DNA from: Vanessa cardui
Taxonomy: Eukaryota > Arthropoda > Insecta > Lepidoptera > Nymphalidae
NCBI RefSeq assembly: GCF_905220365.1
Contig: NC_061125.1
Span: 14,153,831 to 14,217,830, forward strand
Direction: 5' to 3'
Length of the DNA stretch: 64,000 bases
The position numbers and the translations under genes were made by a program. The notes below the pieces were generated by a model. The model did not search any database. It was not told the origin of the DNA and was given only the letters and a program-made list of their open reading frames with translations. Of the stretch, positions 39,303-51,716 are shown one piece after another; position 1 is the first letter of the stretch; each line of letters starts with the position of its first letter.

Positions 39303-39655
39303 CTTAAAACTGAAAGAGAAATGGGTTTTTAAAAGTTATTGTTAATTATTTTCAATATAAAAGCATTTTATTTTGGTAAGTAACCTGTTCTGTTTTAGAA
39401 ATGATTTATTCTGAAATATATGCACTATTTTCTCTCAAAACGCACTCATATTCTTAAGTTCTTTATATCGTCACAGATGTATTACGAATGAACGGCATTT
39501 CATATTGACATCAAATTAAACAAATCCGATACCTTATCTTTTGCTATCATACATTACATTAATACTAGATCACAAATTGTTACTTAGACTAATCAGGCGA
39601 TAATTCACGCTAAAAATATAGTCTGCATGTGTATTATAAAATCCGTTTTGAGCTG

Positions 39656-39961
39656 TAACAGTAACAGCAGTAACAGCTATTAAATTTCCCACTGCTGGTC
39701 CTCCTCTCCCACTAAGGAGATGTTTTGGAACATATTCCACTACGCTGTTCCAATGCGGGTTGGTGGAATGCACATGTGGTAGAATTTCGATGAAATTAGA
39801 CACATGCAGGTTTCCTCACGATGTTTTTCTTCATCACCAAGCATGAGATGAATTATAAACACAATTAAGCACATATAATATATAGCGGTGCTCGCCTGGG
39901 CTTGAAACCGCAATCATCGGTTAAGATGCACGCGTTCTAACCACCGGGCCATCTAGGCTCA
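39656..39961 (-). repeat. SINE family A, near full-length copy
   Basis: Antisense element with head (GAGCCTAGATGGCCCGGTGG), B-box region, body and a degenerate 3' tail. It lies just outside the end of duplication unit 2. Confidence 0.8.
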
Positions 39962-41972
39962 TAGCTTTGAGCTGGTAGTTTTTCATTGAATTAAAAAATG
40001 ATTTGCGAGCCTAATTGAATAAAGAATATTTTGATTTTGACTGATTATTTCATTGTCTTCATATGTTTCATTTATGTTAGGTCCTCACTTATGAAATTAG
40101 CCTTTTGTCGTACTGACCACTTTGATTTGAAATATCTCCTCTTTGGTTAAGATTTCCAAATTCAAATTTATAATTTCATTTTGCTTGTTCATTTGCGTTT
40201 TGAACAGTTTGAATGACTTTTCAAAACTCAAATTTGATTTTTCCTCATTATTTTTGGTGGACTAGCACCGGTTTCGTTCAATACAGATTTCTAAAATATG
40301 GCCACCTATTACGGCATTCGCATGAAGAAAGAACTAGCTGCTAAACAATCAAGATTGGTCAATCGTTCTAAGCCTCTGCTTCTTCACGATAAGCCAAGAC
40401 CATAATACACAACGCTCCGAGAGATCGTAGATCTCTGTATACATTTTATAAGAAAAAGTATCTTAAAGGATCCACAAATGGACAAGAAAGATCTTATAAG
40501 TATTCTTTTTTATCTTTAGAGGTATGGAACCATAGAAATTATCTCAGACAGACAATTATATTATATCTATATCATATATCAATAATGTTATAATATACAT
40601 ATCAAGATTAATGTGGGCTATCAGGACCAACTAATCCATTTGTTTTATCGCCATGTGTTTTATATTTCTATTAACGTAATAGATATAAAGAATCTAATAC
40701 CAACTTTTATCTCCACCAAAAAATATCCCATTCAGGGAGGTACAAACTATTATCGATAGCTTCATTTGTATATTATTTATTTACATTATAATTGTTAATA
40801 TCGAGCCCTTAAATATACAATTTAGTTCAGATATAAAAATATGAACTAAATATATATATTCATTTATATACACTTTTTTGTATAATCATGAACGTGTGAA
40901 ATGTGAAGATTTCCTCCTGGAAGCATTTCCCGTTGAATCCGAATTTCGAAGCTTTGGGCAAAAATATGATACAGCCTCTCCACCAATACTGAACACATAA
41001 GGCGTTGTGTTTAATAACATTTCATTATTAGGTTTGGTTTTGGTTGATTTTAAAGTCAATCCGCGGTCAAGGTAATTTAGTTAGGAGAATAGAATTACAG
41101 TAAAGTACGCACAGGAGTTGCTGTAGCAGCGCTTTGATTGGAGCTTACAATACTGTATTAGGACCCTTATTTACTATCTACTAGGACTTTTCTTATGCTT
41201 AGTATTTCGTTCAGTCAGTATTCCGAGGTCCTCCTGCTCCTCGTAGTGTAATTGTTGTCAAATATGATTATGAGACTGAGTGAAAATGCATGCAACAGTG
41301 CTAACACACTCACAATAGTAGATACTGAGTTGCCTTTCCCCCCAGAGATTAACCACCGTGACTGAAATCGTTCAGGATATCATCATCATCTTCATTATCA
41401 TAGAACCATAGGTGCCACCGACTCGATTGATCGGTATGGTTGAGACACTAAACTTAATTGAATTTAAAGCTAATAGTAGTATTAATTTCTTTGTTAATCC
41501 TTAACCTAGAACAACACAAACATTAAGAGTTAATAATAGGATAAAATAAAATAGTTGTTAGTATTCTAAACTATATATGTAATAAAATATGACACTAAAT
41601 TAAATTGGTGTATTCACAACTTAATTTTATTAATTTTGATTTATTTACATAAGATTTAATAAAATGGACTAAACACAAACGTCAACAAACATTCAACATT
41701 TCAAATTAATAAGAACCGATATACTTTAAACCTGTCATACATCATACAAAAAATACATCCCTACACGAGTTAATGCATAGTTGCGTCATTATAACAGAAG
41801 GCGTCGTGAACACTTGTATAGACAGTACTTTTTAGGAGAATTAATGAATTACTTATATTTCTATTTAACCCTCCTTTTATCAGGATACTAGGGTCAGGAT
41901 ACCTTCAACTATGTATTTATATCGCTAGGTAGCGGGTTAACCACTGTGCTATTGGCGCTTCAAAACTATAAA

Positions 41973-42041
41973 GTAGGTAAGTATAAAAATGCTCTTTTTT
42001 AAAGTAGCTAACTTTAAAAAAGAGCATTTTTATATACCTAC
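41973..42041. repeat. long near-perfect hairpin
   Basis: Two arms of about 31-33 nt (GTAGGTAAGTATAAAAATGC... against ...GCATTTTTATATACCTAC) pair almost perfectly, apart from a 2-nt insertion in the left arm. The loop is about 5 nt. Confidence 0.75.
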
Positions 42042-42611
42042 ATAGAAGAAAAATTGACTACTTTAATCTATTCAATAAAATGTATTATATTTATTTATTT
42101 GACATCACATTATAATAAAACAAAGCGTCCGTAGTAAACATAAAAATAAAACTGTGGTTTTAAGGCTCTTTAACACACATCGTCGTGGTTAGGATTCCAC
42201 ATCTATAAAATACTTATTACATTATACAAGCGTACTTATACAAGCGTTAGACGCAATAAGAACCAGTAACAACAGATGACTTAGTGCTTAAAGATTTTAT
42301 TTAGTATCTTAATAATAATTAACAAAAGTTAATCAATAAAAAGATAGTTCATCAATTATATATATGCTTTTTTTAAATCAATTCTGAAAGTTGCTCAACA
42401 GTTTATAACGATGATTGAACAGCACTTTATAAATTAAATATAAAAAAATTAAATTGTTTTTTTAATATGTTGTCCCTATATTGGATAAAATAGGGGCAAT
42501 ATATTAAAGGCACTTTTCGCCTTTCGCACCGCACCGCCTTCCCCATTGATTAATATTTTAACAAAATAAAAAAGAACATTTAATATTGATATGTTTAATT
42601 CACTGATTTAG

Positions 42612-42850
42612 GTTACTAGAACCCGTGGTCAGAACACGTGTATCTTAACCGACGATTGTGGGTACAATCCTTTTAAATTCGGTGAATGAAAATATAGTGG
42701 GGAAACCTGCATGTGTCTAATTTCAATGAAATTCTAAAGCGTTGCGGAAAATGCATCGTAGCAACGTGGAGAAAAATGCTCCTAAGCCTATCTAATCTAC
42801 TCGAAAGGAGAGGAAACCTCGGTCTAGCAGTGGAAAATTTACAGGCTGTT
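42612..42850 (+). repeat. SINE family A, decayed copy
   Basis: Retains CGTGTATCTTAACCGA, GGAAACCTGCATGTGTCTAA, CTAGCAGTGG and AATTTACAGGCTGTTAC, with indels and substitutions elsewhere. Confidence 0.6.
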
Positions 42851-43343
42851 ACTATAACATTATTTAATTGAGGTGGGTGGTATGTTTGTAACCGGCTTTA
42901 TTTCATAATGTTTTACATGAAAAAACTCATTAAAAACTTATGAATATTATTAATATGTGTTATACTTAAATAGCTTTTATCAGTTATACAAAGTCTCCTA
43001 TCGAAATTGAGAAATAATTGAGACTGATGAGGATGACCTTTAAAAAGAAGGCATTATAAAAGGAGTTATACTAAGTAATTTGTATTGTAAGATAAATACA
43101 AAGCTAATAAAGTGACATAATTGTTTACACGACACATTATGTGCGAACCCATGTGAAACAGGTTTTATAGAACGAAAATAACAACGCACTGCATCATATT
43201 TTGTTACTAATCGTGAATACCCGAATTAAATAACAGTTAATCAGTCAAGGTAGACAAAATATGGTAATTAAACATATGTATATGTATTTAAGCAAAAGGA
43301 TTTGCATACATAATCATTAAAGTAATTCAATTTAATAGCATTT

Positions 43344-43575
43344 GACGACCTCCGTGGTCGATTGGTGTGTACACCGGTTTTCATAGGTACGCCACTCCGA
43401 GGTCCCGGGTTCGATTCCCGGTCGATTCAATGTAGATTATCATTAGTTTTTTATGTTGTCTTGGGTCTGGGTGTTTGTGGTACCGTCGTTACTTCTGATT
43501 TTCCATAACACAAGTGCTTTAGCTACTTACCTTAATCATCAGGATCAGAGTAATGTATGCGATGTTATCTCATAT
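43344..43575 (+). repeat. SINE family B, full-length copy
   Basis: Head GACCTCCGTGGTCGATTGGT with B-box GGTTCGATTCC, and a body including TTGTCTTGGGTCTGG, ACCGTCGTTACTTCTGATTT and ACACAAGTGCTTTAGC. It ends in a T-rich tail after GATGTTATCTCA. Confidence 0.85.
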
Positions 43576-44503
43576 TTATTATTTATTTATAGCATTCATT
43601 TGTATATGGTTAAGGACTTAATGTCAATAATTCATATGTTAATAAATATTATTTAAACAAATATTACCAACGATATTTAATAGCATTATTAATATTCCTA
43701 TCTTATTCTATTGTGTGCGGTTAAAAAGGATAGCAACAGGGAGTATCCAATGTCACTATATATTCTGTAATCAAGAATAATAAGAATTAATCCAAGCAAT
43801 TATTTATAATGATTTAATCATTACCGTTTTGCCCTAGGGGCACACGGGCCACGGCGCACGGGGCAGGGTCCACGGTTCATTTGTAACGTCCTCGATGTTT
43901 ATATTTGGGTATCAGTTATCAATGTGTTTCTTTTTCTTTTAATTAAATTCAGTATATAGTTATATTCTATACTTTTTAATGTACCTTCCTAGAGTTCTTT
44001 AGAGTCTAAGTGCAATAGTAAGAATCAGAGCGTAAATGGACTATTGTTCCAGATGGACGCTGTATGTATTATTACTACAGCTAAAAAGGGCACTGAACGC
44101 CTTTTTTACAAAGAAACATCAAAATTAACAAAGGAATTTCCACATAATTAAACATTTCAAAAAGTTCATTGTAATAATTCTGTAAAAGTGATTTAATAAA
44201 ACGAAATATTTTTTCTTACAAATCTTTAATAAATATTTTATAATACATTTAGATTTAACACTAATTATCACAGCCTATTTGTATAGACATTGATATAACA
44301 TTTCAATGGACTTATTTAAAACAATAATAAACAACTTCTGGTACAAAAACCATATTATTGAACACCGTAATGCATCTTCAACGCTTTTGATATGTATTTT
44401 TGTGAACTTATCCTTAAAACATTAAATACTTTATTTTGTTATATAACTATACAATAGCCAAAACCTCAATATCTATTTAATATCTGTCAGTCAACTCGAG
44501 AGA

Positions 44504-47500
44504 TTATGCTTCACCTTCTTCTAATGTATCCGGTAGTTTCTTACCACGAGTGTCTGGTAATATAATACAAAGACATGCTCCAATAAGTGGTACGATACCA
44601 AATGCCAGCGGAGGCAACCAAGCACTTGTATGGGCCAAGGTAGCCACAAATGGAGCCACCATAGAACCCACTCTAGCAACAGTGGACGAGAGACCAACTC
44701 CAGAATTCCTTACAACAGTAGGGAATAATTCTCCTGCGTATAAATAAACAGTGGCAAATGATATACTCATGCCCCATAATCCGACGCAACCGAGGGTCAA
44801 ATGACTGGCTGTCGACGTCGGCACGACGGTGATAAGAAGACAACTAAGACCAGTGACGCAGTTTGAGCTCATAAGAGTTATCTTTCTTCCAAGGACCTTG
44901 TTAGCGTATATTGAAATGATTGTACCCGGCACCTAGAAGAAAAATAAAAAATAATGAGGCTATATTGATAAGTGTGTAAACCACAAATGTTAAATTTGTA
45001 AGATTTTTGGATAAAGCTGTACATCATATTTTAAATAATATATTATAATTACCAATATGGCAGCAGAGATTGCGACATTGGAGAATATGTTCCCTGAGAC
45101 GTGTCCGATATATTGTGAAACGCCAAAGAAGCAAAATCCACAGACGAACCAATTGAAACAAATGGCGATCGTGCGTGCTCGTAGTCTTGGTGTTCGGAAC
45201 AGGGCGAGGAAAGACGCTCGCTCTTGGACACTACTGACTTCAACAACCATCTTTTGGATCGACGATTCTATATTTTCCGTTGGGCGTCCATTCCTGCGTT
45301 AAACGAAATAAAACAATTACAACACCAAGTAATGTGAACACATTCAAACATTACGATATTTTTTTCTAAATATATAGATTTGAAGTCAGAAACAATAAAT
45401 ACCTTTTGGCTGCTGTTTTCAAAATTTTAAGCGCATCATCAACTCTTCCTGCAGTCATGAGCCATCTTGGCGATTCGGGAAGTAAAAAGTAATAACTTAA
45501 AAATAATATAGAAGGCAGTGATATGGCTAATTGAAATGTGTTCCAGTTTCTTAAAAAGTATCCAAACAGAGGCAGCGTTAAATGTCCGAGGTTAAACGGT
45601 ATTTGATAAATTATTCCAATCATATCTCTGTACTTTGTGCCGATTAATTCCATAGTGAGAACGAAACTTGTCACCATCGTTCCGCCAGTAGCGACAGCCA
45701 GCAAGAATCTTAGCGAAGTGAACATGTACCAATTCACTGAATAAGCTGTTGTTACTCCCGCTAAGAGCTGAAGGAATACGGCTGCCAAAAATGGATTTCT
45801 TCTCCCAAACCTGAAACATGATTTAATTCGACTATGTAAGCTTTCATAATTATCGCGTTAATTCAATCTTTCGTTCTGATATAAGATCCCTATGATTATC
45901 AATGTCTCATGTTTTAAGGTTATCGTTTTTGTAAAAGTCAATACGTATTAAGTGTAAACAAAATACACGCACTGTTTATATTTCTATTACTCATGATACG
46001 TTTAGAATAAACTGGTTCTCATGATGTAATTCGATATTTCTTGTTATATACTTTAACAACACGGTATATGTTTTATGTAACTTCTCTGTTAATACTTAAA
46101 CATTAGTTGCTTTACACAGTGGCGGATTTACAAATTTGCCGCTAGTAGGCTATTCGATTTTTGCCGCCCCTACTGACTTCTAAAATTCGATACGTTTGTT
46201 TAGTTCACAATCACAATTTATTCTGGAAATGAAAAATTATGATATGTTTTCTATCGTCGTCATTAGGTACATCGGCTTTTTCCCGTATTTAGTATGATTA
46301 TGAACTAGGTGAGATGTCTGTCAGTTACTAGATTATTTTTGCAACCCATTACATAGTGACGAGTATACGGAACATATAATTATAAGATTTTTTTAATACT
46401 GTAAGATAAAGACAATTTGGGCAAAATTTGCCGTCCCTCTAAATTAGCTGCCCTAGGCTCCAGCCTACTTAGTCTATTGGTAATTTCGCCACTGGCTTTA
46501 CATGCAATTGGGGCAGTATCCTATTGAACGCCATCTGTTAAAGTACTCTCATCCGGATCTCAAGTGAGTTCGACTTGAGAGCTTGCGCCGGATGCGCCAA
46601 TTTAGTTAAGATTGAACCCAGCTAACGACGCCGAGCCGAAATGGCCCAGTAGTTAGCACGCGTGCATCTTAACTGATGTTTGACTGGTTCAAACCCAGCC
46701 TAGTACCACTAAATACTCATGTGCTTAAATTGTGTTTATAATCCATCTCGAGCTCGGTGGTGAAGGAAAATATCGTTAGGAAACCTGCATGTGTCTAATT
46801 TCATAGAAATTTTGCCACATGTGTATTCAACCAAGCCACATTGGAAAAGCGTGGTGGAATGTGTTCAAAGGGAGAGGAGGCCATAGTTTAGCAGTGGTAA
46901 ATTTACAGACTGTTGTTGTAACGATGTCTTTACAAAATTATAAAGTATACCAACCTGTCGGAAAGATGTCCGAACACCATGTTTCCAACAAGAATGCCAA
47001 GCATAAATATCGTCTGTGTAAGGTTTTTAAGCCACGCTCTGTCGCAGATAAGATCCCATTGTGATATGATCGTGTCACCAAATACACTATGGTCGTATTT
47101 GTATTTGGTGCAATCAGTGTAACATTTGTTGTCAAATGTGTCATTGTTAGAGCAAGTGTAGCCCATGGGAGGTGCTAGGAATATAATACTCATTTGATGC
47201 CAGGCAACGGGGAATTTGACGAGAAATACGACGAAACATATCCATAATTGCCATTTTCCGATCGCACCGATGGCCTTCGTCATTGGATCCGCATCCTTCT
47301 GACTTTCAGCATCTTTTTTTTCGTTCTCCAACACTGTAAATAACAAAAGAAAATGTCAAAATAAACTTTATATTTTTACTTCTAAATTTTATTCAACATT
47401 TGGAACATACAAATAGTCTAGACTTACATAGTACTAAATCATATTAATATGTGTCATATACGAAAATACAACAACAAGGTTTTTTTTTATTTAAATAAAA

Positions 47501-48059
47501 TCTAATAATATGATTCGTTTGTTTTTAATGTGCTTGTTTTTTTTTTTTAATAATATTTACATCAGACCAAGGAGGTACGTAAAATGTGTTGTGGTTGTCC
47601 GTGACTTTTTTTTTTACATAAATTTAGATAAGGTCGTATCTTGTGATCTCAATTTAACTCGTTTAATCGTAATAATATGTGTTCAGCAATATAATTTTGT
47701 CTTATCAACACAAATAACATTGGCAGATTTAGATTACTAATTTTTATTATAATTAAAGAAACCGTTATTTCAAAAAGAGCAAAACAGTTTTCGACTGATT
47801 TATTTTTGTTATTATATATCTTTATCTATGTTTATATTATTTGTGTTTTATTAACCATGTATGTATAAATACGTACGTACGAATGTGTATTGAAAATTAA
47901 TATTAATTTAAAAAAAAAATTAATTTGAAATATTTTAGGTTTTTGCAATGGAAAATCTGTATTCACCTCAAAAATCAAAAACTTTTAGGTATAATTTCTT
48001 ATCACAAATAACTCACCTAATTTCTCAACAACACTTAACTCTTCTTCCCTATTAGACAT
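44504..48059 (-). CDS. SLC22-type organic ion transporter (MFS), paralog 5
   Basis: Exons in transcription order: 48059-48017, 47333-46955, 45810-45403, 45293-45053 and 44932-44504, summing to 1500 nt, giving 499 aa. The 43-nt first exon encodes MSNREEELSVVEKL, so the protein has a longer acidic N-terminus than its relatives. Signatures: KFPVAWHQMSIIFLAP, LSDRFGRR at the exon 2/3 junction, PESPRWLM, ELFPTVVRNSGVG and LPDTRGK (a variant of PETKG). It is the only paralog whose last coding part is split, by an extra phase-0 intron (44933-45052). Intron 2 contains a hAT-like MITE and a SINE. Predicted 12-helix plasma-membrane transporter of small organic ions, substrate unknown. Confidence 0.9.
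46117..46494. mobile_element. hAT-like non-autonomous element (MITE), 378 bp
   Basis: Terminal inverted repeats start CAGTGGCG at both ends (CAGTGGCGGATTTACAAAT against CAGTGGCGAAATTACCAAT). The element is flanked by a perfect 8-bp direct repeat GCTTTACA at 46109-46116 and 46495-46502. CAGTG-type ends with 8-bp duplications are typical of hAT elements. It has no coding capacity. Confidence 0.8.
46632..46922 (+). repeat. SINE family A, near full-length, in intron 2 of paralog 5
   Basis: Head GAGCCGAAATGGCCCAGTAG, body with AGGAAACCTGCATGTGTCTA and CATTGGAAAAGCGTGGTGG, and tail GACTGTTGTTGTAA. Inserted antisense to the gene. Confidence 0.8.
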
Positions 48060-50692
48060 AACTAGTTTCTTTACCACTTTTTTTTAAATAACTAGCACAA
48101 AATAAAAACTTTTAAAATCAGAACAACTACGCAGCAAAAGCGATATTAACAACTGTCGGGCGTTGAATGAATTAAGAATGTTTCGGCATTCGGAGGCGCA
48201 TAGTATTAAAGGCCAAATTTTAATCTCCGAAAATCTTACTCCTAAAACGGAGACATTCAATATGCTCGAAATCATAAAACACGAGAGAAATCAGCAGCAT
48301 TCTTGCATAAAAATTACACATTTTAATAATAATTCTATCGAAATCAGCGACTTGTTTTATATTCATTTCTAGCTTTGAAAAGAAGATTTTTGGTCTATAT
48401 TTACTAACTATAGGTTCCCTTCGCATGGATAGAATAGAAGTTTACATAAAACATTAATATCGCAATAGGAACTAGCTCTATGTACTAACTATTGGTTAAC
48501 ATGGCACGTCAGTAAATCACCCATTTTAAATCAATGATATTATATTATTATTATTAGATAGTATGAAACAAATTCGTTTATCCTTATCCCTATGTATACT
48601 TAGCTCTTTAAAGTTACGCAACTGTTTATTATTTTTATTAGGTAGACTGATTCGAGAGAAAGGTTTGTGTATGTATCATGAATATGGACAATTTAGTAAA
48701 GAAAAACTGATAATTTTAGAAGCTTCTACGGTGATGTCATAGCATTGCACTCGTGCGAAGCCTGGAAGGTCGTCGTTTCTCATAAATCATTCTGTACATT
48801 AACGAAATTCATTTGAAAATCCTTTCGGTTTTTATTACGTTCAAAAAGATATAGAAATACCATTGAATTGTATATTATTTTTTTACATACTCATGTGTCA
48901 AAGCCTTTTTTAGTTTTATCTTACACGTGTCGATCATCTTTATATCCATAAATTTTATTTAACTGCAACTGTAAAAACCGCAAACAGTGCTAGAAATATT
49001 TTTGCCAGGTTCTCGCACAATGCGTTATCTATGATTTTATGGTCATTTTCAAGTAATATTCTAGTAATAAGTAAGAAGTTTGATTGATTTGGTATCCTAA
49101 GATACCGTTGATTATAGATGTAAGAATCAATAATGTCTCATAATTTTGCAAGTTTGAAGATCAAAGAGTATGTTTTTATTTTGGAATATTACAAATAATT
49201 CAGATAAGATAGTCGAATTTAAACTATTCGGTGATAATTATAATTAAAGGTCGAAGTATAATTATAAAGGTTATGTTTTTAATATAATATAAACAATACA
49301 AGAGATAATATACCTAGAAATTAATAATTGGGTATTGCATTAAGGAAATTTAGTTAATCGTCGCCATATTGTTACCAGTAAGACAAACTTTCCATGTCGA
49401 AATTTTTGATATGGATCGATTTAAAAAAATACAGTTAATGTAATTTTGAAGTCTAAATTGGATTTTGTGGAACAAGTCTAGATGTTCCTGTTAATGTGGT
49501 CGTAAGTATTTAAAAAAAAATCATCGTGATATAACTTTACCTAACGTACACCTATAATCCAATTGAAAATCTTGTTAATACACAGCCTTCTGAATACAGA
49601 TAGTTAAATGGGGAAACTATGAAGAGAAAATGAATGCAATGAAATCAAATCAATGTTCTAATTCTTGATTATCAAATGAAAAAAATCTCTCATAACTTTT
49701 TTCCGTTTCAACTAAGTGCATTTTGATCATTTAGTAATTTAGTATTAATTAAGTAGTATTTATTTTCAGGGTTATCATACACTTGTATGATATATCAACC
49801 ATCCGTGAAAGAGTTATTAATTTAATAACTGTTCTGTCACCTCCTATGGTATCTTAGCAAATTATATTATTGTAAAACCAATTTCATCTGATGCGTGATC
49901 TATTTGCTTTATATAAAAATGATTTAATTTTAATTCAAATTTACTAAACAAATCAAATTATACTTGATCAAGGAGGCGAGGAGGAGATTGATTTCTATTA
50001 AATTTAATGATAGGTGGTGAATCGGTAAGACACTTTTATCGATAAAATATCAAAGATTATTTATTTAGTTAAATAATTATTTTATTTAGTTAATAAATTT
50101 CACACTTTCTATCATCTGTATAAGTGTTTATGGACTAAACGGCCTTATTTACTTAAAATGTGACTTAGATTTATTAAATGTGAAAGAAAGAGATACATTT
50201 TTCATTATATTAATATTAGCAAAAAAAAATCCATATCTTAATAATATTTAGACGCAATTTTTTGAAAAAAATAATTATTAAAAACTAAAAGTTAAAATGA
50301 GTTTACAAACCTTATCATCGCGTTATAATATTTTATAGGTACGAGATAATAATTTAAATGGCGAATATATTTAGGGAAATAAAACATGCTCTTTGCACTC
50401 AGTTATTGCGAACGGTTTTTCACGAGTTTGATAAGACAGTCGTGACCTTTCGCTTCGAGATAATAAACACAAAGTTGATACATCGCCATTGAATGCTGTC
50501 TACTCGATACGGCGTGGACAACCTTTGTGTACTATCTAGACGGGACAAGCCTCCGTCGAAGATAAATACTCTGTACGAGCGACACGTTTTGACTTTGACA
50601 CTTTTCATCATCAGATTATTCTTTTTCATTTTCTTATACTTGAAATCCATCATCATGATTAACTTGCTTTAATTCTTTTACCTTATGCAATA

Positions 50693-50932
50693 ACTAGCGA
50701 CCCGCCCCGGCTTTCCATGCGTACTTGATATGTGACGTATATTATGACCAAATTACGTATAATAATTATAAATTGTCCACGTATTATTCTGATGTATAAA
50801 CCTATATTACTGTAAAATTTCATCCAAATCCGTTAGAGCATCCGTTTTTCGTGAAAGAGTAACAAACATACACATATCCATCCTTACAAACACGAATTTA
50901 TAATATTAGTAGGAAGGATGTTTGTTATAAAA
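50693..50932 (+). repeat. dispersed repeat starting ACTAGCGACCCGCCC
   Basis: Begins like 14965 and ends with ACACGAATTTATAATATTAG, a 3' end often seen in arthropod interspersed repeats. Includes ATCCAAATCCGTTAGAGCAT. Class not assigned. Confidence 0.5.
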
Positions 50933-51414
50933 GAATAACTACAAAGTTTGCTTTTTATGTTTTGCCGTGGTTAGCTTTTAACAATATTGATCTTGTATAA
51001 TTATTTTTGAGTATTCTTGAATATGTCATAATTGTCATAGTAATAATGATGTAGTCGTTAACAATTTGTTAATATATCAATTAAAAATAATCATTAAATT
51101 AACAGCCATAATTCGCATTATTTTTTTTTTACTTCACCATAATGTTCGGGGCACTCCTTGCTGTCTTATGGTTTATAATTTGAGTATCTATGTACATTGT
51201 ACATATATAAAAAGCTTCATTAGTTCGGATCCAGGGCCGGATTTAGCATGCCGCGATCTTTATGCAATTTATGTCTCAAGGATCGTTTTCTGGCTTATTA
51301 AAATATATTTTTCTCTAACAAAACGCAATTTTATTCATAATTACGATTCAAATGAGAGAATTGTTTGGCTTGATTCTTATTAAAACTTTATTATCCAAGT
51401 TTTATTACAAACAA

Positions 51415-51716
51415 CTACAAACAACAACAGTCTGTAAATTTTCCACTGCTGGGCTAAGGCTATTTCTCTCTTTGAGGAGAAGGTTTGGAACATATTCAAC
51501 CACGCTGTTCCAATGGTTGGTGGAATACACATGTGGCAGAATTTCTATGAAATTAGACACATGCATCTTTCCTCACGAATTTTTTGTCTCACAGCCGAGT
51601 ACGAGATTAATTATATACACAAACTAAGCACATGCATATTCAGTAGCGCTTGCCTGGTTTTGAACCCACAATCATCGGTTTAGATGCACGCGTTGTAACC
51701 ATTGGTCCGTCTCGGC
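51415..51716 (-). repeat. SINE family A, full-length copy
   Basis: Antisense element from the GTT-type tail (ACAAACAACAACAGTCTG on the + strand) through the body to the head (complement of GCCGAGACGGACCAATGG). Confidence 0.8.

Larger units (their letters stand above)
34600..39590. repeat. tandem segmental duplication, unit 2
   Basis: Direct-order copy of unit 1: LCLAT1 last-exon copy, then transporter paralog 4. It is longer than unit 1 mainly because of insertions: a SINE (34905-35217), a LINE fragment (about 35750-36210) and a LINE 3' end (about 38580-38760). Confidence 0.8.
39962..44503. other. intergenic, no gene seen
   Basis: About 4.5 kb of AT-rich sequence between paralogs 4 and 5. 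Recognised content is a LINE-like TTGAATAAAG end near 40010, a hairpin (41973-42041), a decayed SINE A (42612-42850) and a SINE B (43344-43575). 44205-44503 should hold the 3' UTR of paralog 5. Confidence 0.6.

Noticed and set aside
48163..48372. 69-codon open frame just upstream of transporter paralog 5
   Set aside because: Lies on the opposite strand in the probable promoter region and matches nothing I recognise.
50420..50656. 78-codon minus-strand frame in a slightly GC-richer patch
   Set aside because: No family resemblance, no exon borders; left as unannotated intergenic sequence.
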